Under the pieces are notes generated by a model. The model made no database searches. It was not told the DNA's origin and saw only the letters and a list, made by a program, of their open reading frames with translations. From Aminobacter sp. J41 (lineage in GTDB: Bacteria > Pseudomonadota > Alphaproteobacteria > Rhizobiales > Rhizobiaceae): 64,000 nucleotides of DNA. The stretch is taken from positions 1 to 64,000 of the forward strand of contig NZ_JAGL01000013.1 in assembly GCF_000526635.1 (NCBI RefSeq), in the 5' to 3' direction. The position numbers and the translations under genes were made by a program. Shown here in pieces: positions 17,374-26,964 of the stretch (within the stretch, counting starts at the first letter, position 1; each line of letters begins with the position of its first letter).

Positions 17374-17475
17374 AAGCCCGCTGCTGATGCAGCAACGCAC
17401 TGACGCATCATGCGTGGAACAAACTGCCAGCCTGACCGTTGCGGCTCAGGATCCGGCGTTGAGGCTGCGTGAGGG

Positions 17476-17610
17476 ATGTCTTCAAGAACAGTTATATGGC
17501 TGGTTGCGATCGCGGTTATCGCCATCGCGATCGTCTTCCTGACGAGCGGGCGCGATGCGTCCGACCGTCCCGGCACGCCTTCGCCTCACGCTATCGACCA
17601 GGACCAGTAA
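17476..17610 (+). CDS. Small single-pass membrane peptide, 44 residues
   Basis: An ATG at 17476 preceded by GTGAGGG opens a 44-codon frame ending in TAA at 17608-17610. The product starts SSRTVIWLVAIAVIAIAIVF, which is one membrane helix, and ends in a polar tail rich in D, P and Q that would lie outside the membrane or in the periplasm. It sits 50 bp before the PQQ glucose dehydrogenase gene on the same strand. I do not recognise a family. Clean start, hydrophobic design and position favour a real gene, but a peptide this short could arise by chance. Confidence 0.5.
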   Translation: MSSRTVIWLVAIAVIAIAIVFLTSGRDASDRPGTPSPHAIDQDQ

Positions 17611-17660
17611 CCTGTCATTGCTCGCCTGCGTGAGCGGTGGCCCCTGCAGCGGGAGACGAC

Positions 17661-19979
17661 ATGACGCTCACCATCACTGCCATCGTGCTCGCCCTGTTCG
17701 GAATCGCACTTGCAGGCGGCGGCCTGTGGCTGGTGGTCCTGGGAGGCAGTTTCTTCTACCTGATCGCCGGGCTGGTGATGCTGGTGACGGCGGCGCTGCT
17801 CTTTCGTCGCTCGCTTGCTGCGCTGTGGCTTTATGCCGTCTTCGTCGTTGCTGCGCTCGCCTGGGCGATCTGGGAGGTCCGCTTCGACTGGTGGCAGCTT
17901 GGGCCGCGCGGCGGCATCATCATTCTGATGGGCATCTGGCTGCTGACGCCATGGGTGCGCTGGCGGCTACTTCCTGCGAGCGGGCAGCCGACGGCCGGTT
18001 TCGCGCTCGGCGCGGTGGTTCTCGTCGCGATCGCCGTAGCCGTCTATTCGATGTTCCAGGATCCGCATGATATCGCGGGCAACCTTCCTGAAGAGCGGCT
18101 CGCGGGGGCGCGCATCGGGGAGGTGCCCGACGGAGAATGGCACCAATACGGGCGGACCGCGCTTGGCCAGCGCTTCTCGCCGCTAGACCAGATCAACACC
18201 GAAAACGTTTCGACGCTTCAGGTCGCCTGGCAGTACCAGACCGGAGATGTGAAGCTGCCGGACGATGTTGGCGAGACGACCTACCAGGTCACCCCCCTCA
18301 AGGTGGGTAATACCCTCTACCTGTGCACGCCGCACAACTGGGCGATCGCACTTGACGCCACTACCGGCGAAGAAAAGTGGAAGTTTGACCCCAATGCCGG
18401 GATGAACCCCGACCGGCAGCACCAGACCTGTCGTGGCGTCACCTTCTGGGCCGACCCCGCGACCGGCGCCGACACGCCCTGTGGCCAGCGCGTCTACCTG
18501 CCGACCTCGGACGCACGCCTTATCGCGTTGGACGCTGCCACCGGCGAGGTCTGCACCAGCTTTGCCGACAACGGCGAGCTGCACCTCGAACAGGGCATGC
18601 AGTACAACCCCGCGGGCTACTACTATTCGACCTCGCCCCCGGTCATCAGTGCCGGCAGGATCATCATCGGCGGGGCCGTCAATGATAACTATTCGACACA
18701 GTCGCAGTCCGGCGTCATCCGCGCCTTTGACGTGCGTACCGGACGCCTGATCTGGAACTGGGATTCCGGCAACCCGGACGATACCGCGCCTATCGGGGAG
18801 GGCGAGTTCTACACCACCAACTCTCCCAACAGCTGGTCGGTGTTCAGCTACGATCCTGATCTCGGCCTCGTCTACATACCGCTCGGCAATCAGGTGCCGG
18901 ACCAGCTTGGCATGGGCCGCAGCGAGCATGTCGAGAAATATTCGTCTTCGATCGTCGCGCTCGACATAGAGACGGGACAGGTGCGCTGGGTGCGCCAGAC
19001 GGTGCACCATGACCTGTGGGATATGGATGTGCCGGCGCAGCCGGTGCTGATCGACTTGACGCTGCCTTCTGGCACGGTACCTGCGCTGATCGGTCCCACC
19101 AAGCAGGGCGACATCTACGTGCTCGACCGCCGCACCGGCGAGCCGGTCATCCCCGTTCGTGAAGTGCCGGCGCCCACCGGCGCAATCCCGGAGGATTTTA
19201 CCTCACCTACGCAGCCGGTCTCGGACCTGTCACTGGAACCCCCGCCGCTCGAGGAGCGCGACATGTGGGGCATCACGCTGTTCGACCAGCTGGCCTGCCG
19301 CATCCAGTTCCATCGCTACCGGTATGAGGGGCGCTACACGCCGCCCTCGCTAGAAGGCACGATCGTCTATCCGGGAAATTTCGGCGTCTTCAACTGGGGC
19401 AGCGTCGCGGTCGATCCTGAGCGGCAGATCATGTTCGGCATGCCGACTTATCTCGCCTTCACCTCGCGGCTTGTACCGCGTGATCAAATTCCGTCGAAGG
19501 GCGAGGACGAGAAGGCGAGCGAGCAGGGGCTCAACCGCAATGAAGGCGCGCCCTATGGTGTGTTCATGGGGCCGTTCCTCGGGCCCCTTGGCATTCCCTG
19601 CCAGACCCCGCCTTGGGGCTACGTGGTTGGCGTGGACCTGCGTACCGGCGAGATCGCCTATAAGCATCGCAACGGCACCGTCTACGACATGACGCCGCTG
19701 CCGCTTCCCTTCAAGCTCGGTGTCCCGGGTATCGGCGGGCCGATGATTACGCGCGGTGGCGTGGTTTTCCTCGGAGCCGCGGTCGACAATTATCTGCGCG
19801 CCTATAACGTCACCACTGGCGAACAGTTGTGGGAAGCCCGCCTGCCCGCCGGTGGGCAAGCGACGCCGATGAGCTACACCGGCGAGGATGGCAAGCAGTA
19901 TGTCCTGATCGTTGCCGGCGGCCACGGCTCCATCGGCACGAAGGCTGGTGACTACGTCATCGCCTATCGGCTGCCGTAG
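17661..19979 (+). CDS. gcd: Membrane-bound PQQ-dependent glucose (or quinate/shikimate) dehydrogenase
   Basis: The 772-residue enzyme oxidises aldoses such as glucose to the lactone in the periplasm and passes electrons to ubiquinone. Residues 1-140 contain about five membrane helices, beginning with LTITAIVLALFGIALAGGG. The remainder is an eight-bladed PQQ propeller: WHQYGRTALGQRFSPLDQI opens it, followed by repeated tryptophan-docking blocks such as ALDATTGEEKWKFDP and ALDAATGEVCTSF; HHDLWDMDVPAQPVLIDL and GGPMITRGGVVFLGAAVDN are family hallmarks. Length fits Gcd (about 780-800). I started at the ATG at 17661, after GGGAGACGAC. Specificity against QuiA-type quinate dehydrogenase is not certain. 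PQQ synthesis genes are not in the window. Confidence 0.88.
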   Translation: MTLTITAIVLALFGIALAGGGLWLVVLGGSFFYLIAGLVMLVTAALLFRRSLAALWLYAVFVVAALAWAIWEVRFDWWQLGPRGGIIILMGIWLLTPWVRWRLLPASGQPTAGFALGAVVLVAIAVAVYSMFQDPHDIAGNLPEERLAGARIGEVPDGEWHQYGRTALGQRFSPLDQINTENVSTLQVAWQYQTGDVKLPDDVGETTYQVTPLKVGNTLYLCTPHNWAIALDATTGEEKWKFDPNAGMNPDRQHQTCRGVTFWADPATGADTPCGQRVYLPTSDARLIALDAATGEVCTSFADNGELHLEQGMQYNPAGYYYSTSPPVISAGRIIIGGAVNDNYSTQSQSGVIRAFDVRTGRLIWNWDSGNPDDTAPIGEGEFYTTNSPNSWSVFSYDPDLGLVYIPLGNQVPDQLGMGRSEHVEKYSSSIVALDIETGQVRWVRQTVHHDLWDMDVPAQPVLIDLTLPSGTVPALIGPTKQGDIYVLDRRTGEPVIPVREVPAPTGAIPEDFTSPTQPVSDLSLEPPPLEERDMWGITLFDQLACRIQFHRYRYEGRYTPPSLEGTIVYPGNFGVFNWGSVAVDPERQIMFGMPTYLAFTSRLVPRDQIPSKGEDEKASEQGLNRNEGAPYGVFMGPFLGPLGIPCQTPPWGYVVGVDLRTGEIAYKHRNGTVYDMTPLPLPFKLGVPGIGGPMITRGGVVFLGAAVDNYLRAYNVTTGEQLWEARLPAGGQATPMSYTGEDGKQYVLIVAGGHGSIGTKAGDYVIAYRLP

Positions 19980-20013
19980 TGTTAGCTCGCTAGTGCCGCC
20001 TGGTAGGCCGCAG

Positions 20014-21759
20014 TCAGGTGGCTGCGGGGCTGTCCTTCATTATCTCCTGCCACGCTTCGTAGGCGGCGAGAACGGTCTCGCACTGCGCAGTGTGGCCGGC
20101 GACGAAGAGGTCGTCGTAGATCGTCTCGTCAGGATACTCGGTGATCAGCGTCACGGGGGCGCTGTTGCGCTCATCCAGCGAGACGAGGCAGGGGAAGCCG
20201 TTGATCATCTCGAAACCGGTCTCCCCGGCGTGGGTTTCGAACAGGGCGATCTGCTGCGCGTTCATTTCGAGCAGGCCTGGGATTCTGGCAAGGTGCTGTG
20301 TCACCGCCTCGGTCAGCGAACGTGCAGGCTCGTCCCAGCCCTTGTGATAGCGCACGATGAGGAAGAAGCCCTTGGGCACCGTCCACATCGCGAAGTTGCG
20401 CGGCACGTAGCCGGAAAGCGGCCGCGTCCACTCGTGCGAGGGGTAGCCGTGCAGGTTGACGTGCAGCCGCGCGCCGCTCATGGCCTGCGCTTCAAGGCGG
20501 ATCGCCTTCTCGAACAGAAACGGGCCTGCGTTCTCGGCGCTACGGTACTCCAGGTCGTCGCCGAGCGCGGTGTAGCGGGCGGCGTGCGACATGTGGCGGG
20601 GATTGTCCTGGCGCAGGCGCTGGTGCAGGGCATAGCCGTCGGGGTTTTCGCTCGGAGCGAGGGTGAAGTGCGCACCGGGGCGCTTCGCGAGAAACTTCGA
20701 GGCCCTCAGGGCACCTACGACGCCAGTCGTCTCGTTGGCGTGCTGGCCGCCGCTGATCATGACGGGGATGTCGCTGCCGACCACATAGGTCGCCTTCACC
20801 TGCCGGCCGGAGCGGGCGGTGGCGGCGAAACTCTTTCCGCCGATGGCGGTAAGCTCGGATGCGATCTGCTCGGCCGAAAGCGGCGCCGTCGCCGTGTCGA
20901 GCGGCTGGTCAGGTGAGGGGATGAAGCCGGTCGTGAACGAGCGGGTCTCGATGCGGAGGGCGACCTCGGAGCCCTGGACGACTTCCGGCACGATCTGGCC
21001 GGGGCGCAGGGTGCGGGCGGTGAAGGCGCGGCCGGTCTTGCGGGTGAAGAATTCGATGCCGGAGAAGTAGAGGTCCTCGTGCAGTGCCTCGCGCAGACTG
21101 ACGACTTCGTCGCCCACGTGGAGAGCTTCGTCCTCGGCGGGGAATTCGACGCGGATGTTCAGTTCCTCGAAGAACGGCTCCTTGTCGCCCCAATCTCGAG
21201 CGGCGATAGCACCCATCGCCGCGTCGTAGACTTCCTCGAAGTCGGTCACCAGCCGCTCGCCCTTGGCGTCGCCCGCGCGACGGATCCAGCCTGTCGGGGA
21301 GACGGCCGACTCGCCCGCAGCATCGTCATGGACGCGGTTTGGTGCGAAGACTTGCAGTTCGCGGCTCCCGCCGTTGGCACCCGTCAGGCGGACGTCATAG
21401 TGGAACGCGCCGTCATTGCGCGCGACGAAACTGATTGCGCGCTCACCGACCATCGCCGCCAGCGGGTAGCACTCGAGCCGGAAGCGGTTCTGCGGTGCTG
21501 CCTCGTGCACTGGATAGCGGATCTCGATCGCGGCAATGCCGGCGAGGTCAATCTCCTCGAGGAAGGCATAGAGCAGCGGCTTGTAGGCCGAGCGAATTCG
21601 CGCCTTCACGCCCTTTTTCGCAAGCGCTTCTTCTGCCGCCTTGCGGCTCTTGCGGTCATCGAAAACCCAAGCTTCGAATTCGTCACCCGGTTTTGCTTCG
21701 GCGATGATGCGGTTGAGGGTGCGTTCGAACTTGCGTTCAGTCAGCAGGAAGGTGCTCAT
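20014..21759 (-). CDS. M14-type zinc carboxypeptidase-like protein
   Basis: The 581-residue protein has an N-terminal region of about 320 residues of unknown fold and a C-terminal zinc peptidase domain of the M14 (carboxypeptidase A) type. Zinc ligands are visible as HANE in MISGGQHANETTGVVGA (near residue 340) and the later histidine in RLHVNLHGYPSHEWTRPL; the catalytic glutamate is probably in TLITEYPDETIYDD. No signal peptide is seen, so it should act in the cytoplasm on imported peptides. It is the last gene of the peptide/pyroglutamate operon and its start overlaps the permease stop as ATGA. Exact specificity is unknown. Confidence 0.82.
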   Translation of the reverse strand: MSTFLLTERKFERTLNRIIAEAKPGDEFEAWVFDDRKSRKAAEEALAKKGVKARIRSAYKPLLYAFLEEIDLAGIAAIEIRYPVHEAAPQNRFRLECYPLAAMVGERAISFVARNDGAFHYDVRLTGANGGSRELQVFAPNRVHDDAAGESAVSPTGWIRRAGDAKGERLVTDFEEVYDAAMGAIAARDWGDKEPFFEELNIRVEFPAEDEALHVGDEVVSLREALHEDLYFSGIEFFTRKTGRAFTARTLRPGQIVPEVVQGSEVALRIETRSFTTGFIPSPDQPLDTATAPLSAEQIASELTAIGGKSFAATARSGRQVKATYVVGSDIPVMISGGQHANETTGVVGALRASKFLAKRPGAHFTLAPSENPDGYALHQRLRQDNPRHMSHAARYTALGDDLEYRSAENAGPFLFEKAIRLEAQAMSGARLHVNLHGYPSHEWTRPLSGYVPRNFAMWTVPKGFFLIVRYHKGWDEPARSLTEAVTQHLARIPGLLEMNAQQIALFETHAGETGFEMINGFPCLVSLDERNSAPVTLITEYPDETIYDDLFVAGHTAQCETVLAAYEAWQEIMKDSPAAT

Positions 21760-22607
21760 GGTCTGGAACTGCGTCCACTCGGATCAAGGGTGTCTCGGAG
21801 CCAGTCACCCAGGAGGTTCAGGCCGAGGACGGTAAGAAGGATGGCAAGGCCCGGGAAAACGCTCACCCACCAGGCGGTCTGCAGGTAGGTGCGGCCGTCG
21901 GCCAGCATGCCGCCCCAGCTCGGGGTGGTCGGGTCGATGCCGAGGCCGAGGAAGGTCAGGCTGCTTTCGAGCAGGATGTTGTTGGCGACGTTGAGAGTCA
22001 TCAGCACGATCACCGGGCCAAGCAGGTTCGGCAACAGGTGCTGGAAGATGATGCGGAAGTTGCTGACGCCGATCGCCTTTGCGGAAAGGATGAACTCGCG
22101 CTCGCGCAGCGACAGCACCTGGCCGCGCACGAGGCGCGCATACTTCACCCACTCGGAGATGATAAGCAGGAAGATGGTGTTGGTGAGGCTCGGGCCCACG
22201 ATGGCGACGAAGGTCATCGCGAGCAGGATGAAGGGCATCGCCAGCTGAATGTCCGCAAAGCGCATCAGCAGCATGTCCCAGAAGCCGCGATAATAGCCGG
22301 CAACGAGGCCGAGGACGGTACCGAGAATGACGGCGCCGATCACCGATACGACGCCGACCAGTAGCGAGACCTTGCCACCGGCAAGCACGCGCGCCAGCAC
22401 GTCCCGGCCGAGCGGATCGGTACCGAAGGGGTGCGCGAGGCTCGTGAACGGCGGCGTCAGGCGGGCGGCGAGGTCTACCTTGGCGGCTCCGCCCGGAAAC
22501 AGGACGTCGGAGAACAGCACGCCCAGGACGATCAGTGCGGTCAGCACCGCGCCGAGGATGAATTCGAGATTGTTGAAGCGGGCTCGACGGGCCGTGGCTG
22601 TGGCCAT
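21756..22607 (-). CDS. Peptide ABC transporter permease (DppC class)
   Basis: The 283-residue inner-membrane permease belongs to the DppC/OppC group. A first membrane helix at about residues 13-32 is followed by the periplasmic phrase HPFGTDPLGRDVLARVLAG, which is the DppC hallmark, and then five helices. The EAA-type loop near residue 180 is LSAKAIGVSNFRIIFQHLLP, the ATPase-contact site. It follows the DppB-class gene by 6 bp and overlaps the M14 peptidase by 4 bp. Together with the 22614 permease it forms the channel for short peptides. Confidence 0.92.
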   Translation of the reverse strand: MATATARRARFNNLEFILGAVLTALIVLGVLFSDVLFPGGAAKVDLAARLTPPFTSLAHPFGTDPLGRDVLARVLAGGKVSLLVGVVSVIGAVILGTVLGLVAGYYRGFWDMLLMRFADIQLAMPFILLAMTFVAIVGPSLTNTIFLLIISEWVKYARLVRGQVLSLREREFILSAKAIGVSNFRIIFQHLLPNLLGPVIVLMTLNVANNILLESSLTFLGLGIDPTTPSWGGMLADGRTYLQTAWWVSVFPGLAILLTVLGLNLLGDWLRDTLDPSGRSSRP

Positions 22608-22613
22608 GGGGTG

Positions 22614-23540
22614 CTACTCCAACCGGATGCGCGGATCGACAAGGCCGTAGGCGATGTCGACGATGAGGTTGACGCCGACGATCAGCAACGCCAGCACGGT
22701 GATGACTGCCTGCAGCACCGGATAGTCGCGGGCGTTGACGGCGTCGAAGGCGAGCGTGCCGAGACCCGGCCAGCTGAACACCTTCTCGATGACGACGAGG
22801 CCGCCGAGCATGCCGCCGAACTGCAGGCCGAAATAGGTGATGAGCGGAATGGCGCAGTTGCGCAGCGCGTGCTTGTAGAGGACGCGGCGCTCGCTCAGGC
22901 CCTTGGCGCGCGCGACCATGACGTACTGCGACTGCAGCGTCTCCAGCATGGCCGTGCGCACGAGGCGGACGTTGGTGGCTGTCAGGATCACGCCCATGGT
23001 CAGCGTCGGCATGATGTAGCTCTCGAAGCCGACCATGCCGCTCGGCGGCAGCAGGCCGAGGAAGATAGAGAACAGCAGCACCAGCATGGTGGCGAGCCAG
23101 AAGTTCGGGAATGAGACACCGACCAGCGAGAAGATGCGAATGATCTGGTCCGCTGCCTTCCCCTTCGAAACGGCTGCCCAGATTCCGAGCGGGATCGACA
23201 TGACGATCGAGATCAGCATCGAGACAAAAGCGAGCTTCAGGGTCGACGGGGCTGCGGCGGCGATCAGGTTGGAGACCGGGGCGCCGCTGGCGAAGCTGCG
23301 GCCGAGGTCCAGCGTGAGGAGGCCGTGCAGGAAGGCGAGATACTGCTGGTAGAAGGGTTTGTCGGTGCCGAGCGCCGCCCGGACGCGTTCCAGGTCGGCT
23401 TCCGACACGGAGCCGCCGCCGCCAGCAAACATCATCACCGCCGGATCGCCGGTCAGACGTACGGCGTACGACACGAACAGCGTGATGACGATAACGACGA
23501 AGACGGCCTGGAGTATTCGCTTGAGCAGATAGCGTGCCAC
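22614..23540 (-). CDS. Peptide ABC transporter permease (DppB class)
   Basis: The 308-residue protein begins ARYLLKRILQAVFVVIVITL, the classic DppB N-terminal helix, and contains the long loop with AALGTDKPFYQQYLAFLHGL, typical of the family. The ATPase-contact loop ARAKGLSERRVLYKHALRN near residue 212 is the EAA-like motif. Six membrane helices are expected. It lies 54 bp after the dppA-class gene, with a strong stem-loop in the gap, and immediately before the DppC-class permease. Confidence 0.93.
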   Translation of the reverse strand: MARYLLKRILQAVFVVIVITLFVSYAVRLTGDPAVMMFAGGGGSVSEADLERVRAALGTDKPFYQQYLAFLHGLLTLDLGRSFASGAPVSNLIAAAAPSTLKLAFVSMLISIVMSIPLGIWAAVSKGKAADQIIRIFSLVGVSFPNFWLATMLVLLFSIFLGLLPPSGMVGFESYIMPTLTMGVILTATNVRLVRTAMLETLQSQYVMVARAKGLSERRVLYKHALRNCAIPLITYFGLQFGGMLGGLVVIEKVFSWPGLGTLAFDAVNARDYPVLQAVITVLALLIVGVNLIVDIAYGLVDPRIRLE

Positions 23541-23560
23541 GGTCTCAACCTCGGGTGAGA

Positions 23561-23586
23561 GGAGCGCCGCTGAGAAGCGGCGCTCC
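23561..23586 (-). terminator. Intercistronic stem-loop between the dppA- and dppB-class genes
   Basis: GGAGCGCCGCT (23561-23571) and AGCGGCGCTCC (23576-23586) form a perfect 11-bp stem with a GAGA tetraloop, directly after the binding-protein stop. There is no T-run, which suggests partial termination or protection of the upstream message rather than full termination. Confidence 0.75.
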
Positions 23587-23594
23587 GATTGACG

Positions 23595-25127
23595 TTACTC
23601 AACGGTAATTTCGTTGAGCTTCAGACGGTTGTCCGGAGCTGCCTGGAAACCCTTCACGCGCTTGGCGACGCCATAGATCGCGTTGGTGTTGTAGAGCGGC
23701 AGCTCGAGCGCATCGTCGGCGACGTACTTGCCGATCGCCTGCAGCATCTTCTCGCGCTGGGCGCGATCGGTCACCGGGCGCTGCTCCTCGAGCATGCGGT
23801 CGAGCTCGGCGTCGTTGCCGTACGGGTTCCACTTCTCGCCGGTGTGGTACATGGCGTAAGCGGTGTTGTCGTAGTCGAACGTCCAGCCGCCCCACTTCTG
23901 CTGGAACATCGCGCCGGTCTTGCCCTGCGGGATGATGTCCGAAATGAGCGTGCTGGTTTCGTACGGCTTGATGGTCGCGTTGAGGCCGATCGCCTGCAGG
24001 TAGCTGACAATGACCTGCGCGACCTCGTTCATCGAAGCGTCGTTGCTGCGGATGTCGATCTGCAGCTCGGTGCCCTCGGCAACGCCGGCTTCCGCGAGCA
24101 GCTTCTTGGCGCCTTCCGGATCATACGGCAGGCCCTTCAGCTGGGGATCGTAGCCGAACGACAGCGCGCTCTGGAAGCTGACGATCTCGGAAGCCTGGCC
24201 GGCAAGAATCGCTTCGACGATCGAGGCGCGATCGACGGCCATGATGATCGCCTTGCGCACGCGCACGTCGGCAGTGATGCCGTGGCGGGTGTTAAAGCGC
24301 AGCGCGTCAACGGTCGGTCCGGGAACGCTGACGACCTCAAGCTTCGAGTCGCCTTCGATGACCGGGATCATCGCGATCGGAATGGTCGGCGGGACGACGA
24401 TGTCGACGCGGCCGGCCTGAAGTTCGGCAACAGCGGTCGAAGGCTCGGAGATGAAGCGGTACTCAAGCTCGGAAATCTTCGGTGCACCACCCCAGTAGTC
24501 GGGGTTCGCTTCGAGCTTGATGCTGACCTTCGGATCGTAGGAGACGAACTTGAACGGGCCCGTACCGACCGGGTTCAGGTTGAACTCCTCGCCGTTCTCC
24601 TGGACGTATTTCGGCGGAACAATCATCGCGCCATAGCCGGCGAGCTTGGTGAGCAGCACCGGATCCGGGGCGTTCAGCTTGAAATCTACAGTGAACGGAT
24701 CGATGATCTCGACGCTCTCGATCGAGGTGTAGTTCGAACGCTGCGGGCCCTTGCCGCCTTCTTCGCCAAGCAGGCGGTCGAAGGTGAACTTGACGGCTTC
24801 GGCGTCGAACTCTTCGCCGTTGTGGAACTTGACGCCCTGGCGCAGCTTGAAGCGAATGCGCTTGCCGTCATCGAGCTCTTCCCACGACTCCGCGAGACCC
24901 GGGACGATCTGCATGTCCGGACCGCGGTAGGTCAGGCCGTCGTAGATGTTGGTGGCAACGGCCGCCCACGCGACCAGGAAGGTGTCGATCGGGTCCCAGC
25001 TGCCGGCATCCTGCGGCACGGACACAGTCACCTTGCCCTCGGCATGCGCCGGCATCGCAGCAAAGGACACGCTGCCCAGTGCAAGCGCTGTCAGACCCGC
25101 CAGGATTCCCCTTCTGATGATCTTCAT
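23595..25127 (-). CDS. Peptide ABC transporter substrate-binding protein (DppA/OppA class)
   Basis: The 510-residue periplasmic protein has a signal peptide over about residues 1-29 (cleavage after MPAHA) and a type II fold of SBP family 5. Visible family stretches are GLAESWEELDDGKRIRFKLR, FHNGEEFDAEAVKFTFDRL, NPVGTGPFKFVSYDP and VRKAIIMAVDRASIVEAIL. Length is normal. It follows the fused DppDF-type ATPase by 22 bp and has its own ribosome site (GAGGAGTGAACAC). The operon context suggests short peptides or pyroglutamyl-peptides; the ligand cannot be read from sequence. Confidence 0.92.
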   Translation of the reverse strand: MKIIRRGILAGLTALALGSVSFAAMPAHAEGKVTVSVPQDAGSWDPIDTFLVAWAAVATNIYDGLTYRGPDMQIVPGLAESWEELDDGKRIRFKLRQGVKFHNGEEFDAEAVKFTFDRLLGEEGGKGPQRSNYTSIESVEIIDPFTVDFKLNAPDPVLLTKLAGYGAMIVPPKYVQENGEEFNLNPVGTGPFKFVSYDPKVSIKLEANPDYWGGAPKISELEYRFISEPSTAVAELQAGRVDIVVPPTIPIAMIPVIEGDSKLEVVSVPGPTVDALRFNTRHGITADVRVRKAIIMAVDRASIVEAILAGQASEIVSFQSALSFGYDPQLKGLPYDPEGAKKLLAEAGVAEGTELQIDIRSNDASMNEVAQVIVSYLQAIGLNATIKPYETSTLISDIIPQGKTGAMFQQKWGGWTFDYDNTAYAMYHTGEKWNPYGNDAELDRMLEEQRPVTDRAQREKMLQAIGKYVADDALELPLYNTNAIYGVAKRVKGFQAAPDNRLKLNEITVE

Positions 25128-25149
25128 GTGTTCACTCCTCTATGAGCTG

Positions 25150-26964
25150 TTAATCGGGCACTCGCGCCACGAAATGGCCAGGGGCGATCTCGTCGTGGGC
25201 AAGAATGGCGGGTTCGTCGCCGACGGCGCGGACGGGGTTCGGGATCTCGCCGTCGATCCGGATCGCTGCGCGCTCGTGCGCGGGGTCGGCAATTGGGACG
25301 GCTGACAGAAGGCGCCGGGTGTACGGGTGGGACGGGTTCTCGAAGATCTGCTGGCGGCTGCCCATCTCCATGATCTGGCCGAGATAAAGAACCGCCACGC
25401 GATGGCTCATCTGCTCGACGACCGCGAGGTCGTGGCTGATGAACAGGTAAGCAAGGCCAAGATCCGCCTGCAAATCCATGAAAAGATTGATGATCTGTGC
25501 CTGTATCGACACGTCGAGCGCTGACAGAGCCTCGTCGGCGATGATCAGCTTCGGGTTCGATGCGAGCGCACGTGCAATGCATATGCGCTGGCGCTGGCCG
25601 CCCGAGAACTCATGCGGATAGCGCGAGGCAACGGACGACGACAGACCGACGCGCTCAAGCAGTTCGTGGACGCGCTTCGTCACTTCCTTACCGCCGGTGA
25701 GGAGCCTGTGCGTGTTGATTGGCTCGGCGATCGAGAAACCAACGGTTTTGCGCGGGTCGAGCGAGGCAAACGGGTCCTGGAAGATGTACTGCACTTCCTG
25801 GCGCATCTTGAAGAGTTCCGCCGCCGTCATGTCGGCAAAGCGCTTGCCGCGGAAGCGGATGGTGCCCGACTGCGCCTTCTGCAACTGCTGGATGGTGCGG
25901 CCGATGGTGGACTTGCCGGAGCCGGACTCCCCCACCAGCGCCAGCGTCTCTCCCGGATAGACGTCGAAGCTGACCTTCGACACCGCGCTCAGCCGGTGCG
26001 TGACCTTGCCGAGGAAGGTCTTCTTGATATCGAAGCGCACCATCATGTCCTCAACGGACAGGAGAGGGGCATCTCGGCGCACAGTGTCCTGCACACGTTC
26101 CTCGCCCACGATCTTCGGCTGACCGTCCTCGAGGACGGTGAGCGGGCGCCGCTTCGGCAGGGTCTCGCCCTTCATGCTGCCGAGGCGGGGTACCGCCGAC
26201 AGCAGCGTGCGGGTGTAGGGATGCTGCGGATTGGCGAAGATCTCGCGGACCGGGCCTTCCTCGACCTTCTTGCCCTTCCACATCACAACGACATGGTCCG
26301 CCATCTCGGCGACGACGCCCATGTCATGTGTGATGAAGATCATGCCCATGCCGAGCTCGCTCTTGAGATCGCGCATGATGTTGAGGATCTGCGCCTGGAT
26401 CGTCACGTCGAGCGCCGTGGTCGGCTCGTCGGCGATCAGCAGCTTCGGCCGGCATGCAAGTGCCATCGCGATCATCGCGCGTTGCCGCATGCCGCCCGAG
26501 AGCTGGTGCGGATAGCGGCTCATCAGGTTCGCCGCGTCGGGCAGGCGCACCATTTCCAGCAACTCGCGCACCTTCGCGCGTGCCGCCGAGCGGGAGATAT
26601 TCTCGTGCAGCAGGATCGCTTCGCTGATCTGGTCGCCGACGGTGAAGACCGGATTGAGCGAGGTCATCGGCTCCTGGAAGATCATCGCGATCTCGTTGCC
26701 GCGGATCGAGCGCATCTCGCGCTGCGAGGCCTTCGCAAGGTCGCGGCCCTCGAACAGGATCTTGCCGCTCTCGAAATGGGCTCCAAGATTGTCGGTGAGC
26801 CGCATGATCGACAGCGAGGTCATAGACTTGCCCGAGCCGGACTCGCCGACGACGGCGACGGTCTGCCCGGCTTCGACGGTGAAGCTGAGGTTCTCGACCA
26901 CGCGCGACTGGCCAAAGGCGACGGTCAGGTTCTCGATCGACAGAAGCGGCGTCGAAGTCGTCAT
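25150..26964 (-). CDS. Peptide ABC transporter ATP-binding protein, fused DppD-DppF type
   Basis: The 604-residue protein carries two complete ATPase domains in one chain, as in GsiA. Domain 1 has [17 protein letters not shown] near residue 40, [17 protein letters not shown] and [14 protein letters not shown]. Domain 2, from about residue 320, has [32 protein letters not shown] and [14 protein letters not shown]. Each domain ends with the oligopeptide/dipeptide C-terminal stretch ([17 protein letters not shown] and [17 protein letters not shown]). I started at the ATG at 26964, which makes an ATGA overlap with the biotin carboxylase stop; the longer frame to 27159 only reads through that gene in another frame. 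Confidence 0.94.
   Translation of the reverse strand: MTTSTPLLSIENLTVAFGQSRVVENLSFTVEAGQTVAVVGESGSGKSMTSLSIMRLTDNLGAHFESGKILFEGRDLAKASQREMRSIRGNEIAMIFQEPMTSLNPVFTVGDQISEAILLHENISRSAARAKVRELLEMVRLPDAANLMSRYPHQLSGGMRQRAMIAMALACRPKLLIADEPTTALDVTIQAQILNIMRDLKSELGMGMIFITHDMGVVAEMADHVVVMWKGKKVEEGPVREIFANPQHPYTRTLLSAVPRLGSMKGETLPKRRPLTVLEDGQPKIVGEERVQDTVRRDAPLLSVEDMMVRFDIKKTFLGKVTHRLSAVSKVSFDVYPGETLALVGESGSGKSTIGRTIQQLQKAQSGTIRFRGKRFADMTAAELFKMRQEVQYIFQDPFASLDPRKTVGFSIAEPINTHRLLTGGKEVTKRVHELLERVGLSSSVASRYPHEFSGGQRQRICIARALASNPKLIIADEALSALDVSIQAQIINLFMDLQADLGLAYLFISHDLAVVEQMSHRVAVLYLGQIMEMGSRQQIFENPSHPYTRRLLSAVPIADPAHERAAIRIDGEIPNPVRAVGDEPAILAHDEIAPGHFVARVPD

Noticed and set aside
23589-25145. Plus-strand open frame of about 518 codons opposite the dppA-class gene
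   Set aside because: Antisense shadow: no ribosome site, no family motif, and the minus strand encodes a standard binding protein over the whole span.
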